A DNA stretch of 57,774 nucleotides from JBKDZR01 sp047971485 (GTDB lineage Bacteria > Pseudomonadota > Alphaproteobacteria > Rhodobacterales > Rhodobacteraceae): positions 1-57,774 of the forward strand of contig JBKDZR010000017.1 of the NCBI GenBank assembly GCA_047971485.1, written 5' to 3'. A program made the position numbers and the translations under genes. Under the pieces are notes generated by a model that ran no database searches, was not told the DNA's origin, and worked only from the letters and a program-made list of their open reading frames with translations. Shown in pieces: positions 17,660 to 26,687 of this stretch (the stretch's first letter is position 1; every line of letters starts with the position of its first letter).

Positions 17660-18100
17660 ATGCAGCACATCGAACACGACAAGTTCACGGTGATCGGGCT
17701 GTCGGCGCGGGTCTCCAATGATGATCCGTCGGGGATTGCCGCAATATGGGCCCGCTTTCAGGAAAACCCGGGGCTGGGCGGGTTTGCGGACAAGGCCTCT
17801 CCCGATCTCTACTGTGTTTACCATGATTACGAGGGCGACCATACCGCCCCCTACCGCATGACCGTCGGGTACCGGGTCCCCGCCGCAACCGCCTGCCCCG
17901 CAGGCCTGTCGCAGGTGGACATCCCGGTGCAGAACATGGCCCGTTTCGACGCCTCGGGGCCACAACCGGGCGCATTGATGGCGCAATGGCAGCGGATCTG
18001 GGCCAGCAATCTGGATCGGGCCTATCGTGCCGATTTCGATCTCTATGATGCAACGCAGGACGGCCGCGTGACGGTGCATGTCGGTCTGCGCACCGGCTGA
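17660..18100 (+). CDS. GyrI-like / effector-binding domain protein
   Basis: 146-aa stand-alone effector-binding domain, as in the C terminus of AraC/Rob-type regulators and the gyrase inhibitor GyrI. Recognisable pieces are FTVIGLSARV (first strand), AIWARFQ, YCVYHDYEGDHTAPYRMTVGYRV and VPVQN-like DIPVQNMARF. Such proteins bind hydrophobic small molecules, and some protect cells from toxic compounds. ATG 17660 (MQHIEHDKF) starts at the fold; an ATG at 17630 would add 10 residues. It is divergent from the Rrf2 regulator and likely controlled by it. Confidence 0.75.
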   Translation: MQHIEHDKFTVIGLSARVSNDDPSGIAAIWARFQENPGLGGFADKASPDLYCVYHDYEGDHTAPYRMTVGYRVPAATACPAGLSQVDIPVQNMARFDASGPQPGALMAQWQRIWASNLDRAYRADFDLYDATQDGRVTVHVGLRTG

Positions 18101-18107
18101 TTCCCCC

Positions 18108-18124
18108 GCTTGCCCGCTGCAAGC
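18108..18124 (+). terminator. Hairpin after the GyrI-like gene
   Basis: Perfect 6-bp stem GCTTGC/GCAAGC with loop CCGCT, 7 nt after the stop codon. There is no T-run, so termination strength is uncertain. Confidence 0.35.
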
Positions 18125-18229
18125 CGCCCAAAAGCGCCTTATCCCCGGCATCGAACGACACAGAGCAGTTTCCGCGCCCCGAACGATCGGCTATGAGGGG
18201 GAAAACTCGGGCAGAACAAGGCATCCGGC

Positions 18230-19351
18230 GTGGGTCGATTTGACAGTTATATCCTGTCGCAACTGTTGCGCGTCTTCGGCTTTTTCGCCTTGATCCTGGT
18301 CGGGATCTACTGGGTGAACCGGGCGGTGCTGCTGTTGGATCAGTACCTGTCCGAAGGGCAATCCGACTGGCTGCTGATCGAACTGACCTTGCTCAGCCTG
18401 CCGGGGATCATGTTGATCGTCCTGCCCGTCGCCGCCTTCGTCGCGGCCGCCTATTCCACCAACCGGTTGCATGCTGACGGCGAGCTGATCGTTGTCCAGA
18501 CCACGGGCTTCAGCATCTACCGCCTGGCCCGGCCCTATCTGGCCTTCGGTCTGATCATCGCCATCCTGCTGTCGCTGCTGGCCCATCTGGTGGTGCCGCT
18601 CAGCGTCGCCCGCCTGGCCGAGCGGGAACAACAGCTGGCCCAGGCTGTCTCGGCCCGGATCCTGGTGCCCGGGACGTTCCAGACCCCGACCCAGGGGGTG
18701 ACCATCTATGTCCGCGATATCGCCGCCGACGGACAGATGCAGGGGCTGCTGGTCACCGACCGGCGCAATCCGAACGCCGAAACCACCTACAGCGCCCGCA
18801 GCGCAGTGCTGGTGCGCGACCCCGAGGGCCCCAAGCTGATCATGTTCGAGGGCATGGCCCAGACGCTGGAACGCCCCGGCGACCGGCTGTCGGTGACGCG
18901 GTTCTCCGATTTCACCGTCGGCATCGGCGATCTGATCAGGCAACCTCAGGCCCGGCGGACGAACTATCGGCAGCTGTCCACCGCTGATCTTCTGTTTCCC
19001 AGCCAGGACGTGATGGACAGGACCCGGCGCGAGGCGCCCTATCTGAAACGCGAGGGCCATGAACGCATCACCCAGGCGCTGATCGCAATCGGTGCGCCGG
19101 TGATCGGCTTTGCCGCACTGATGATCGGCGGGTTCAGCCGGTTCGGGCTGTGGCGTCAGATCGTGCTGGCGGTCCTGCTGATCATGGCCGTCAAGCTGAT
19201 CGACAACGCAGCCATGGACTATGCCGCCAGCGGAACGGACAGGATCTATGCCGTTTATATCGGACCAGCGGTGACGGCGATCATAGGGCTGGGTCTGCTG
19301 GCCCTGGCCAATTGCGGCGCGATTCTGCCCTGGCGGAGGGCGCGCACGTGA
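18230..19351 (+). CDS. lptF: LPS export ABC transporter permease LptF
   Basis: 373-aa inner-membrane subunit of the LptB2FG complex that extracts lipopolysaccharide from the inner membrane. There are three N-terminal membrane segments (FGFFALILVGIYWVNRAVLL, LPGIMLIVLPVAAFVAAAYS, LAFGLIIAILLSLLAHLVV), a large periplasmic beta-jellyroll region, then three C-terminal segments (ITQALIAIGAPVIGFAALMI and two more). The start is GTG 18230. The coding end overlaps the GTG start of lptG by 4 nt. This is the first gene of an outer-membrane assembly operon. Confidence 0.93.
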   Translation: MGRFDSYILSQLLRVFGFFALILVGIYWVNRAVLLLDQYLSEGQSDWLLIELTLLSLPGIMLIVLPVAAFVAAAYSTNRLHADGELIVVQTTGFSIYRLARPYLAFGLIIAILLSLLAHLVVPLSVARLAEREQQLAQAVSARILVPGTFQTPTQGVTIYVRDIAADGQMQGLLVTDRRNPNAETTYSARSAVLVRDPEGPKLIMFEGMAQTLERPGDRLSVTRFSDFTVGIGDLIRQPQARRTNYRQLSTADLLFPSQDVMDRTRREAPYLKREGHERITQALIAIGAPVIGFAALMIGGFSRFGLWRQIVLAVLLIMAVKLIDNAAMDYAASGTDRIYAVYIGPAVTAIIGLGLLALANCGAILPWRRART

Positions 19352-20445
19352 TCCTGCATCTCTATTTCGCCCGCCGGTTTGCCCGCACCTTTCTGGCCGT
19401 TCTGCTTGGGTTCTTCGCCTTCATGTGGCTGGTTGAACTGGTCGAACATGTCCGCCGCTACGGCGGCGCCGAGGCGGGCTTTACGCAGATGGCGCTGCTG
19501 GCCTTTCTTCACGTGCCCTCGGTGCTCTATCAGATCCTCAGCCTGGTGATTCTGCTGACCGCAGTAACGCTCTTCGTCAATCTGGCGCGCAGCAGCGAAT
19601 TGGTGGTCGCCCGGGCCGCCGGACGATCGGCGCTGCGCGGGCTGGCCGGGCCCATGGTGACGGCGGTGGTCCTGGGGGTGCTGTCCGTTGGCCTGTTCAA
19701 CCCGTTCGTCGCCAGCACCCAACGCCATTATGAGACCGAAATGAACCGGATGGCAGGCGAAGAACGCGTGGTCTCGATCAGCGGCGAAGGCCTGTGGCTG
19801 CGCCAGGGCCGCCCCGACAGTCAGACCGCCATCCATGCGCGGCGGGCCAATCTGGACGGAACCGAACTGTACGATGCGACATTCTTCGGCTTTGCCCCCG
19901 ACGGCACGCCGATCTATCGTGCCAGCGCCCGCGAGGCCCGGCTGGTCGATGGCGCCTGGCATCTCAGCGGGGTCAAGCGCTGGCGCCTGGAGGATGAAGA
20001 AACCAATCCCGAGGCAACGGCCACCCATCTGGACAGCCTGCGCATTCCCTCGGACCTGACCAGCGATCAGATCCGTGACAGTTTCGGCACGCCCTCTTCG
20101 ATCCCGATCTGGCAATTGCCCGGCTTCATCCATCAGCTTGAAGCCGCCGGCTTTACCGCCCGCGCCCATCGGGCCTGGCTGCAATCGGAACTGTCGCGTC
20201 CTTTCACCTTCGCCGCCATGGTGCTGATCGGCGCCGTCTTTACCCTGCGTCCGGCGCGGATGGGGCGAACCGGGATCATGGTGCTGCTGGCCGTCATGTC
20301 CGGCTTTGCCTTTTATTTCGCCGCCGACCTGACCAACCTGATGGGGGAAAGCGGTCAAATTCCACTCTGGCTGGGGGTCTGGAGCGCACCGCTTGTTGCG
20401 GTCTGTCTGGCCCTTGCCGGGCTGCTGCACCTGGAAGACGGATGA
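19348..20445 (+). CDS. lptG: LPS export ABC transporter permease LptG
   Basis: 365-aa partner of LptF. It has the same architecture: N-terminal membrane segments beginning FLAVLLGFFAFMWLVELVEH, a coupling region RSSELVVARAAGRSALR, a periplasmic domain (EGLWLRQGRPDSQTAIHARR), and C-terminal membrane segments. The GTG start at 19348 overlaps the lptF stop (GTGA), and its own stop overlaps the lptD start (ATGA), so translation is coupled through three genes. Confidence 0.93.
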   Translation: MILHLYFARRFARTFLAVLLGFFAFMWLVELVEHVRRYGGAEAGFTQMALLAFLHVPSVLYQILSLVILLTAVTLFVNLARSSELVVARAAGRSALRGLAGPMVTAVVLGVLSVGLFNPFVASTQRHYETEMNRMAGEERVVSISGEGLWLRQGRPDSQTAIHARRANLDGTELYDATFFGFAPDGTPIYRASAREARLVDGAWHLSGVKRWRLEDEETNPEATATHLDSLRIPSDLTSDQIRDSFGTPSSIPIWQLPGFIHQLEAAGFTARAHRAWLQSELSRPFTFAAMVLIGAVFTLRPARMGRTGIMVLLAVMSGFAFYFAADLTNLMGESGQIPLWLGVWSAPLVAVCLALAGLLHLEDG

Positions 20446-22583
20446 TCCGAGCGTTTCTCCTTACCTCTCTGGCGCTGCTGATCGCTGCGGTTTCGACGGC
20501 GCGTGCCCAGCAGGATCAGGCCCCCAACCCGGTGACACTGATCGCCGATGTGATTGAGCTTGACGGCGACACCCGGATCACCGCGACCGGCCATGTCGAG
20601 ATTTTTTCCAACCAGCGCAGCATCCGTGCCGCCGCGCTCAGCTATGACCGCGCCACCGATCTGGTATCAATCACCGGACCGATCGTCATACAGGACGGCA
20701 ATGATCGTGCGATTTTCGCCCAGACCGCCGAAATCGACCCGGCCCTGCGCGACGGCGTCATGACCGGGGCACGGCTGGTCCTGCGCGAACAGATGCAAAT
20801 CGCCGGGGCCGAAATGCGCCGCCGCGCCGGACGCTTTACCGAATTGTCCGCCGTCGTCGCCTCAAGCTGTCGCGTGTGCAACGAACACGAGGACCCCCTG
20901 TGGGAAATCCGCGCCAGCCGCGTCATCCACGATGAGGACAGCGCCCGGATCTGGTTCTACAACGCGCGCTTTCGCGTCCTTGGCGTACCGATTTTCTACC
21001 TGCCGGTGTTCCGCGCCCCCGATGGCACGGTGGACCGGGTCGCCGGGTTCCTGACCCCCAGCCTGCAGACCACCACCCAGTTGGGCAGTGGGGTCAAGCT
21101 GCCTTACTTCTTTCCCATCGGACGCAGCGCGGATCTGACCATGACACCCTATGTCTCAGGCGGATACACCCGCACGCTGGAGATGCGCTATCGCCAGATG
21201 TTCACCAAGGGCGAAATTCAGTTCAACGGCGCCCTGTCACGGGATTCGATCCTGCGCGGCAGCAACCGGGGCTATCTGTTCGGTCAGGGGCGGTTCGATA
21301 TCCCGCGCGGGTTCGAACTGACCTTTGACATCGAAACCACCCTTGATGACCCCTATCTCCAGGATTACGGCTATTCCAGCGTTGACCGCCTGCGCAGCGG
21401 CATCGGCGTCCTGCGCACCCAGGCCGGCGAACGGATCGAGGCCGAGGCCCTTTACTACCAATCCCTGCGCACCGATGAAGATAACAACAAGATCCCCACG
21501 CTGATCGGCAATTTCCAGTGGAACCGCCGCTGGCAGGTCGAACCGGTCGGCGGCTGGCTGGATGTCGACCTGATCGGCGAGGGCCACATGCGCCCCTCGG
21601 ATCGCAACCAGGTCGGCCGTGACATGGCCCAGACCCGCGCCGTTGTGTCCTGGTCGCGGCGCTGGACAGGCCTGGGCGGGCTGCGCTTTGCCGCGGATCT
21701 GCGTGCCCATGGCGACGTGAAGTATATCGGTCAGGACAACAGCTATGACGAGCTTCAGACCGCCATCACCCCGATCGGCGCCATCGAGGCAGGCCTGCCC
21801 CTGGTGGCCACAGATGCCGGCGGTGTCCGCTATCTGCTGGAGCCGCTGGTGCAACTGGCCTGGACCGCGCCGGACCGCCTGTCCAGCCCCAATGACGACA
21901 GCACGCTGGTCGCCTTTGACACAGGTAACCTGCTGGCACTGAACCGCTTTCCCGGCCTCGATCGGACAGAACAGGGCGCGCGCGCCAATGTCGCGCTGCG
22001 CTGGTCGCGGCTGGATCCCGATGGCTGGTCGATCGGGGCCACCGCCGGCAAGGTCTATCGCCGTGATCACCAGGATCAGTTCCCGCGTGGCACGGGGCTG
22101 TTCGGTCCCTCATCGGACTGGCTGACCCAGATCGACCTGGATTTCGGCCAGCGCTTCATGTTGCGCAACCTGCTGCTGTTCGACAACGGCTTTGAGCCAA
22201 CGACCAACGACCTGCGCCTGTCCTGGCATGGGCAGGGCCTGGATCTCAGCGCCAGCTATGTCTGGCAACGGGCGGACCGGGCGTTCGATCTGGATGACGA
22301 CCTGTCCGAGCTGGCGTTTGACACACTCTACCGGATCAACGAAAATTGGTCGGCCGGTCTCGACCTGCGGCGCGACCTGACCGAGGGACGCACCAACCGC
22401 GCGGAACTGGGGGTGGTCTGGCAGAACGAATGCGTAAGGGTTGATCTTTCAGCCTTGCGACGGTTTAGAGCGACAGAAGACATCGAACCGACAACCAGCT
22501 ACGGTTTGTCCGTGACGCTGGCGGGATTCGGCGTCAACCAACCACAATCGGTCGGTGCACGCAGCTGCGCCAGCCCGGGATGA
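20442..22583 (+). CDS. lptD: LPS-assembly protein LptD
   Basis: 713-aa outer-membrane beta-barrel that inserts lipopolysaccharide in the outer leaflet. The signal peptide is MIRAFLLTSLALLIAAVSTARA. An N-terminal OstA/LptA-like domain follows (TLIADVIELDGDTRITATGH). The barrel contains the conserved entry VPIFYLPVFRAPDG. Cysteines in SCRVCNE, in QNECVRV and near the C terminus (ARSCASPG) could form the structural disulfides known in LptD. Coupled by 4-nt overlaps to lptG before it and surA after it. Confidence 0.94.
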   Translation: MIRAFLLTSLALLIAAVSTARAQQDQAPNPVTLIADVIELDGDTRITATGHVEIFSNQRSIRAAALSYDRATDLVSITGPIVIQDGNDRAIFAQTAEIDPALRDGVMTGARLVLREQMQIAGAEMRRRAGRFTELSAVVASSCRVCNEHEDPLWEIRASRVIHDEDSARIWFYNARFRVLGVPIFYLPVFRAPDGTVDRVAGFLTPSLQTTTQLGSGVKLPYFFPIGRSADLTMTPYVSGGYTRTLEMRYRQMFTKGEIQFNGALSRDSILRGSNRGYLFGQGRFDIPRGFELTFDIETTLDDPYLQDYGYSSVDRLRSGIGVLRTQAGERIEAEALYYQSLRTDEDNNKIPTLIGNFQWNRRWQVEPVGGWLDVDLIGEGHMRPSDRNQVGRDMAQTRAVVSWSRRWTGLGGLRFAADLRAHGDVKYIGQDNSYDELQTAITPIGAIEAGLPLVATDAGGVRYLLEPLVQLAWTAPDRLSSPNDDSTLVAFDTGNLLALNRFPGLDRTEQGARANVALRWSRLDPDGWSIGATAGKVYRRDHQDQFPRGTGLFGPSSDWLTQIDLDFGQRFMLRNLLLFDNGFEPTTNDLRLSWHGQGLDLSASYVWQRADRAFDLDDDLSELAFDTLYRINENWSAGLDLRRDLTEGRTNRAELGVVWQNECVRVDLSALRRFRATEDIEPTTSYGLSVTLAGFGVNQPQSVGARSCASPG

Positions 22584-23821
22584 CAGGCATGAGACGCATC
22601 TTCCAGATCTTTCGAACCTTTCTGCTGACCGGGGGGCTGGCCCTGACCGGGACACTGGCAACGGCGCCGATGGGCCTTGCCCAGAATCTGTTCGCGCCGG
22701 TGATGCGGGTCAATGATGGCGCGATCACCGAATTTGAGATCCGCCAGCGCGCGCAACTGATGACCGCGCTGCGCCAGACAGGCAATGACCGCGACAGCGT
22801 GCTGGACGCCCTGATCGAGGACCGGCTGAAGCTGGACGCAGCCAAAGCCGCCGGAATCGAACCGGGCTTCGATGAGGTACAACTGGGCCTCGACGATTTT
22901 GCCGCACGGGTCAATCTGACCGGGGAAGAGCTTCTCCAGGCTCTGGGCCAGGGCGGCATCGCCCCCGAAACGGTGCGGGATTATGTCCGGGTCAATCTGG
23001 CCTGGGGCGAACTCGTCCGGGGGCGCTTCGCCCGCCAGGCCCGGGCCAGCGATGCCGAAATCGACCGGGCCCTGGCCCTGGGAACCGGCAGCGGCAGCGC
23101 CCGGGTTCTGTTGTCCGAAATCATCTTGCCCCTGACCCCCGAACTGGCCGAGGTGACCGAGGAACGCGCCGACGCCATCACCCAGATAACGACCACCGCC
23201 GCCTTCGAGGACGCCGCCCGGCGGTTCTCGGTGTCCCCGTCACGCACCAATGGCGGGCGCCTGAACTGGGTCGCGCTGTCGGAACTGCCCGGCCCCCTCG
23301 CGCCGGTTCTGCTGACCATGCGGCCCGGCGAGGTGACCGACCCCTTCCCCATCGAAGGCGGCGTTGCCCTGTTCCAGTTCCGCGGGATCGAGGACATCCG
23401 CCCGCCGCTTGAAGGCAATGTCTCTCTCAGTTTCGCGCGCAAACGCATGGCCCCGGGCACGGATCTGGCCGCCGCCAAGGCGGATCTCGCCGGACAAACC
23501 GATGGCTGCCTTGATCTCTACGGGGTCTATCCTGGGGTCTCCGAACAGGAACTGAGCAACGAAACGGCAACCCGCGCGCAACTGTCCCCGAGCCTCGCCC
23601 GCGTGCTGGCAACGCTGGACCCCGGCGAAATCGGTATCCTGCCGCCGCAAACGGGACTGGATGGCGGATCCCTGGTGATGCTCTGCGCCCGGACCGAAAC
23701 CCGCGAAGACAGCCTGACCCGTGATGATGTCGCCCAGCAGTTGTTCCTGCGCCGGATGAATTCCTACGCCGAAGGCTATCTCGCGGAATTGCGGGCAGAC
23801 GCTTTCATCGAACGGCCATGA
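22580..23821 (+). CDS. surA: Periplasmic chaperone/peptidyl-prolyl isomerase SurA
   Basis: 413-aa chaperone for outer-membrane protein assembly. A signal sequence (FLLTGGLALTGTLATAPMGLA) is followed by the SurA N-terminal chaperone module (VNDGAITEFEIRQRAQLM). One parvulin-type domain is visible (RRFSVSPSRTNGGRLNWVALSEL...FPIEGGVALFQFRGI) rather than the two of E. coli SurA. ATG 22580 overlaps the lptD stop; an in-frame ATG at 22589 (MRRIFQIF) is an alternative. In related operons pdxA follows; here it does not. Confidence 0.88.
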   Translation: MTGMRRIFQIFRTFLLTGGLALTGTLATAPMGLAQNLFAPVMRVNDGAITEFEIRQRAQLMTALRQTGNDRDSVLDALIEDRLKLDAAKAAGIEPGFDEVQLGLDDFAARVNLTGEELLQALGQGGIAPETVRDYVRVNLAWGELVRGRFARQARASDAEIDRALALGTGSGSARVLLSEIILPLTPELAEVTEERADAITQITTTAAFEDAARRFSVSPSRTNGGRLNWVALSELPGPLAPVLLTMRPGEVTDPFPIEGGVALFQFRGIEDIRPPLEGNVSLSFARKRMAPGTDLAAAKADLAGQTDGCLDLYGVYPGVSEQELSNETATRAQLSPSLARVLATLDPGEIGILPPQTGLDGGSLVMLCARTETREDSLTRDDVAQQLFLRRMNSYAEGYLAELRADAFIERP

Positions 23822-23999
23822 TCCCACAGCCCCGCCTCTCCGGATCCCGAACCAGCCCCGTCCCGGTTGCAACGCCGGCCGGCCGGCGAAACCGCCGTAC
23901 TGGCCCCAGCCAGTACGGCCCGGCCCAACGGGATGAGCCGCGTCTGCGGCGAAGACGGGCGGGAGGGCCCCTTTCCCACCCCATACCCGGTTCCAGGAC
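23822..23999. other. surA-rsmA gap where pdxA is usually found
   Basis: 178 nt. The region is open in one frame, but the encoded peptide is low-complexity (Pro/Arg/Gly) and bears no resemblance to PdxA. The only structure is the perfect hairpin at 23894-23919. Confidence 0.5.
23894..23919 (+). terminator. Perfect 11-bp hairpin between surA and rsmA
   Basis: Stem GCCGTACTGGC/GCCAGTACGGC with loop CCCA, no mismatch. No T-run follows, so it may act as an RNA stability element or factor-dependent terminator at the end of the lpt-surA operon. Confidence 0.45.
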
Positions 24000-24842
24000 A
24001 TGAGCGCAATTGATCCCCTTCCCCCCTTGCGCGAAGTGATCGCCCGCGATGGACTGTCCGCACGCAAGGCTCTGGGGCAGAACTTTCTCCTCGACCTCAA
24101 CCTGACCGCCAAGATCGCCCGGCTCGCGGGCAGCCTGGACGATCACGATATCCTTGAAATCGGTCCCGGTCCCGGTGGCCTGACCCGTGGGTTGTTGGCC
24201 GAAGGCGCCCGCCACGTGCTGGCCATCGAAAAGGACGCCCGTTGCCTGCCCGCCCTGAACGAGATCGCCGAAACCTATCCCGGCCGCCTGACCGTGCTGC
24301 ATGGCGATGCGCTTGATCTTGGACCCCAGCCCACCCTGACCGCTCCGGTGCGGATCGCCGCCAACCTGCCCTACAATGTCGGTACCGAACTGCTGCTGCG
24401 CTGGCTCACCCCAGCCGACTGGCCACCGTTCTGGGACAGCATGACCCTGATGTTCCAGCGTGAGGTGGCAGAACGGATCACCGCCAGCCCCGGTTCCAAA
24501 ACCTACGGGCGCCTGTCGATCCTGTCCCAATGGCGCACCGAGGCGCGCATCGCGCTGGATCTGCCCCCGCAGGCATTTACCCCGCCGCCCAAGGTCAGTT
24601 CGGCCGTGGTCCACCTGACCGCCTTGCCTGAACCCCGCTTTGCCGCACGGGCAGACACCCTGAGCCGGGTGGTCGCAGCCGCCTTCAACCAACGGCGCAA
24701 GATGCTGCGGGCCGCGCTGAAAGGCGTAACCCCGGATATCGAGGATCGGCTGCGGGCCGCCGGCATAGCCCCAACCGATCGTGCCGAAACCGTCTCGATC
24801 GAGGCCTTCTGCGCCCTTGCCCGCGCCGTAGATGCAAGCTGA
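24000..24842 (+). CDS. rsmA: 16S rRNA adenine dimethyltransferase RsmA (KsgA)
   Basis: 280-aa enzyme that dimethylates two adjacent adenines near the 3' end of 16S rRNA. Conserved pieces are KALGQNFLLDLNLTAKI, the SAM motif DILEIGPGPGGLTRGLL, the catalytic IAANLPYNVGTELL, and MFQREVAERI. The C-terminal helical domain contains FNQRRKMLRAAL. The start at 24000 gives MSAIDPLPPLREVI; its ribosome-binding site is weak. It is convergent with the DUF4167 gene. Confidence 0.95.
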   Translation: MSAIDPLPPLREVIARDGLSARKALGQNFLLDLNLTAKIARLAGSLDDHDILEIGPGPGGLTRGLLAEGARHVLAIEKDARCLPALNEIAETYPGRLTVLHGDALDLGPQPTLTAPVRIAANLPYNVGTELLLRWLTPADWPPFWDSMTLMFQREVAERITASPGSKTYGRLSILSQWRTEARIALDLPPQAFTPPPKVSSAVVHLTALPEPRFAARADTLSRVVAAAFNQRRKMLRAALKGVTPDIEDRLRAAGIAPTDRAETVSIEAFCALARAVDAS

Positions 24843-24857
24843 CGGGCCAAGGGCCCG
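24843..24857 (+). terminator. Hairpin after rsmA
   Basis: 6-bp stem CGGGCC/GGCCCG with loop AAG, immediately after the rsmA stop and before the convergent DUF4167 stop. It could serve either strand. No T-run. Confidence 0.35.
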
Positions 24858-24873
24858 CCCGCATCCCGTTTAC

Positions 24874-25539
24874 TTACTCGACGGTTTCCTGCGCACCCGT
24901 GCCATTCGTGGCCGGGCCGCCATCGGACAAGCCAGACTCGCCAGTCCCCGCATCCGCGGTCTTTGGCTTGCGCACCCGCGGCTTGCGCGGCGCACGCGGT
25001 TTGGCCGCCTTTGCAGCGGGCTTGTCTCCGGCCGCTTCGGGCGTGTCGACCAGGCCGCTTTCACCTGCAGTGCCGTCGGACAGATCGACCACATCGGCGG
25101 ATTTTAAGTCCTGAGCCTCCTCCGGGGCCTGTAGCGCCTGGCGCCCTTCGCCCCCGGACAGATCCCCAGCGGCAGAGGCCCCTTCCGTGACAGCACTCTC
25201 ATCGGTCCCCGACGGGTCTGATCCCCGGCTTTCGTCACGATCCCGCTGACGGTCGCGGTTCTGCTGTTCCTGTTGCTCGCGCCGGGCCTCGGCCTCGCGC
25301 TGCGCCTCGCCCAGCATCCGCACATAATGTTCGGCATGCTGCTGAAAGTTTTCAGTCGCGACACGATCATTGCCCAGCTGCGCATCCCGCGCCAGCTGGT
25401 TATACTTGTCGATGATCTGCTGCGGCGTCCCGCGCACCTTGCCTTCGGGGCCGGAGCTGTCGAAGACACGGTTGACGATATTGCCGACAGACCGGTTGCG
25501 GTTCGCTTTCGACCGCGAGCGTGATTTAGATGATCTCAT
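24874..25539 (-). CDS. DUF4167 domain protein
   Basis: 221-aa protein of unknown function. The N terminus is very basic (SSKSRSRSKANRNRSVGNIV) and leads into the conserved DUF4167 domain (TPQQIIDKYNQLARDAQLGN...NFQQHAEHYVRMLGEA). A Gln/Arg/Asp-rich low-complexity tract follows. The C terminus is Lys/Pro/Ala-rich (AAKPRAPRKPRVRKPK), like histone H1-type tails. The gene is confined to alphaproteobacteria as far as I know and commonly sits beside prmC/prfA, as here. The charged tails suggest nucleic-acid binding; that is inference. Confidence 0.85.
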   Translation of the reverse strand: MRSSKSRSRSKANRNRSVGNIVNRVFDSSGPEGKVRGTPQQIIDKYNQLARDAQLGNDRVATENFQQHAEHYVRMLGEAQREAEARREQQEQQNRDRQRDRDESRGSDPSGTDESAVTEGASAAGDLSGGEGRQALQAPEEAQDLKSADVVDLSDGTAGESGLVDTPEAAGDKPAAKAAKPRAPRKPRVRKPKTADAGTGESGLSDGGPATNGTGAQETVE

Positions 25540-25856
25540 GTCAAACTGATGGGTAGCCTTGCTTGCGTCAGAAATCTGCCATCATGCCCCATGACCCTTG
25601 CGGGAAATCTGGCGCGGTTTTTTTGGCATAACGTCGGGTGCGCCCTTTGGGGCGCCGCCTCACCGACAAATTTGGTAAAGCATGACCCGTCTTCGGAAAC
25701 AAGGGATAAATCGCTCAATTTGCGTCTTTCAATCAAAACACACGCTTTTTGGGAATGAAGACCGCCCACGACAAAAGCAAACCGTTTGCAAAGCTGGCAG
25801 CGACCGGGTCCGGGATAGCACAACCTCTGCGGAGCCTCAGGATGATGCATGGGATG
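25540..25856. promoter_or_regulatory. Locally AT-rich region between prmC and the DUF4167 gene
   Basis: 317 nt without a supported gene and clearly lower in G+C than its surroundings. A weak minus-strand promoter candidate is TTGAAA (25727-25732), 16 nt, TTTATC (25705-25710), which would give the DUF4167 gene a leader of about 160 nt. A small palindrome GCGCCC-TTTG-GGGCGC lies in the leader. A seven-T run on the plus strand near 25620 is not preceded by a good stem. Confidence 0.3.
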
Positions 25857-26687
25857 TCAGGATCGGGTCAGAACCACGCACCGATCGCGCCCGTCGAAAT
25901 CGCGGCGGATATCCCCCGAACCAAAGCCGGCAGCCCGGGCCAGGGCCAGCACCGCCTCGGCTTGGGTTGGGCCGATCTCCAGCAAAACCCGCCCGCCGGG
26001 GGTCAGCCGTGCCGCCGCCATGGGCAGGATCGCACGATAGGCATCCAGCCCGTCCCCCCCCGGGGTCAGCGCCATGCGCGGCTCCCAGTGCCGGACATCG
26101 GGTGCCAGGCCGGCCATCTCGGCCTCGGCGATATAGGGCGGGTTCGAGACGATCAGATCGAACGGCCCTTCGGCCCCCGCACACCAATCCCCCTGCCGAA
26201 ACTGCACCCTGCTCGACAGGCCCAAATCATCGGCATTCTGCCGGGCCACGGCCAGCGCGGCGGCTGACAGATCCGTGGCCACCCCTTGGGCGGCGGGCCA
26301 CTCTTTCAGCAATGTCAAAAGGATACAGCCCGTTCCTGTTCCAATATCCAGCACCTTTTTGGCCGGACCCTCCAGGGCCGCCACAATCAGGATCTCGGTT
26401 TCGGGGCGCGGATCCAGAACATCCGGCGTCACGCGAAACGCCCGGCCCCAAAATTCCCGCGTGCCGGTGATCTGGCTGACCGGCTGAAACCGGCACCGCG
26501 CCGCCACCCCGGCCTCGAAACGCGCCGCCGCCGCCCCATCCACCGGATCGGGCAGCACCACAGTCAGGCGCGCCGGGGCGATCTCCAAGGCGTAGGCCAG
26601 AATGCGCCGGGCATCGCGGGCCGGGTCATCCACCCCGGCCGTCGCCAAGCGCGCGACACCATGGCGCAGCGCCTCGGCCCCGGTCAT
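25857..26687 (-). CDS. prmC: Release factor glutamine methyltransferase PrmC
   Basis: 276-aa SAM-dependent enzyme that methylates the Gln of the GGQ motif in peptide release factors. The SAM motif is VLDIGTGTGCILLTLL and the catalytic motif is NPPY (FDLIVSNPPYIAEAEM). The N-terminal helical release-factor-binding domain is present (DARRILAYAL). The start overlaps the prfA stop by 4 nt, so enzyme and substrate are made from coupled genes. Confidence 0.95.
   Translation of the reverse strand: MTGAEALRHGVARLATAGVDDPARDARRILAYALEIAPARLTVVLPDPVDGAAAARFEAGVAARCRFQPVSQITGTREFWGRAFRVTPDVLDPRPETEILIVAALEGPAKKVLDIGTGTGCILLTLLKEWPAAQGVATDLSAAALAVARQNADDLGLSSRVQFRQGDWCAGAEGPFDLIVSNPPYIAEAEMAGLAPDVRHWEPRMALTPGGDGLDAYRAILPMAAARLTPGGRVLLEIGPTQAEAVLALARAAGFGSGDIRRDFDGRDRCVVLTRS

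Noticed and set aside
23822..24003. Small frame between surA and rsmA as a pdxA remnant
   Set aside because: Its translation has no PdxA motifs and is Pro/Arg-rich in all readings; no trace of a decayed gene is visible.
25536..25850. 104-codon minus-strand frame upstream of the DUF4167 gene
   Set aside because: No homology, no ribosome-binding site, and it ends at the DUF4167 start region; treated as non-coding leader.
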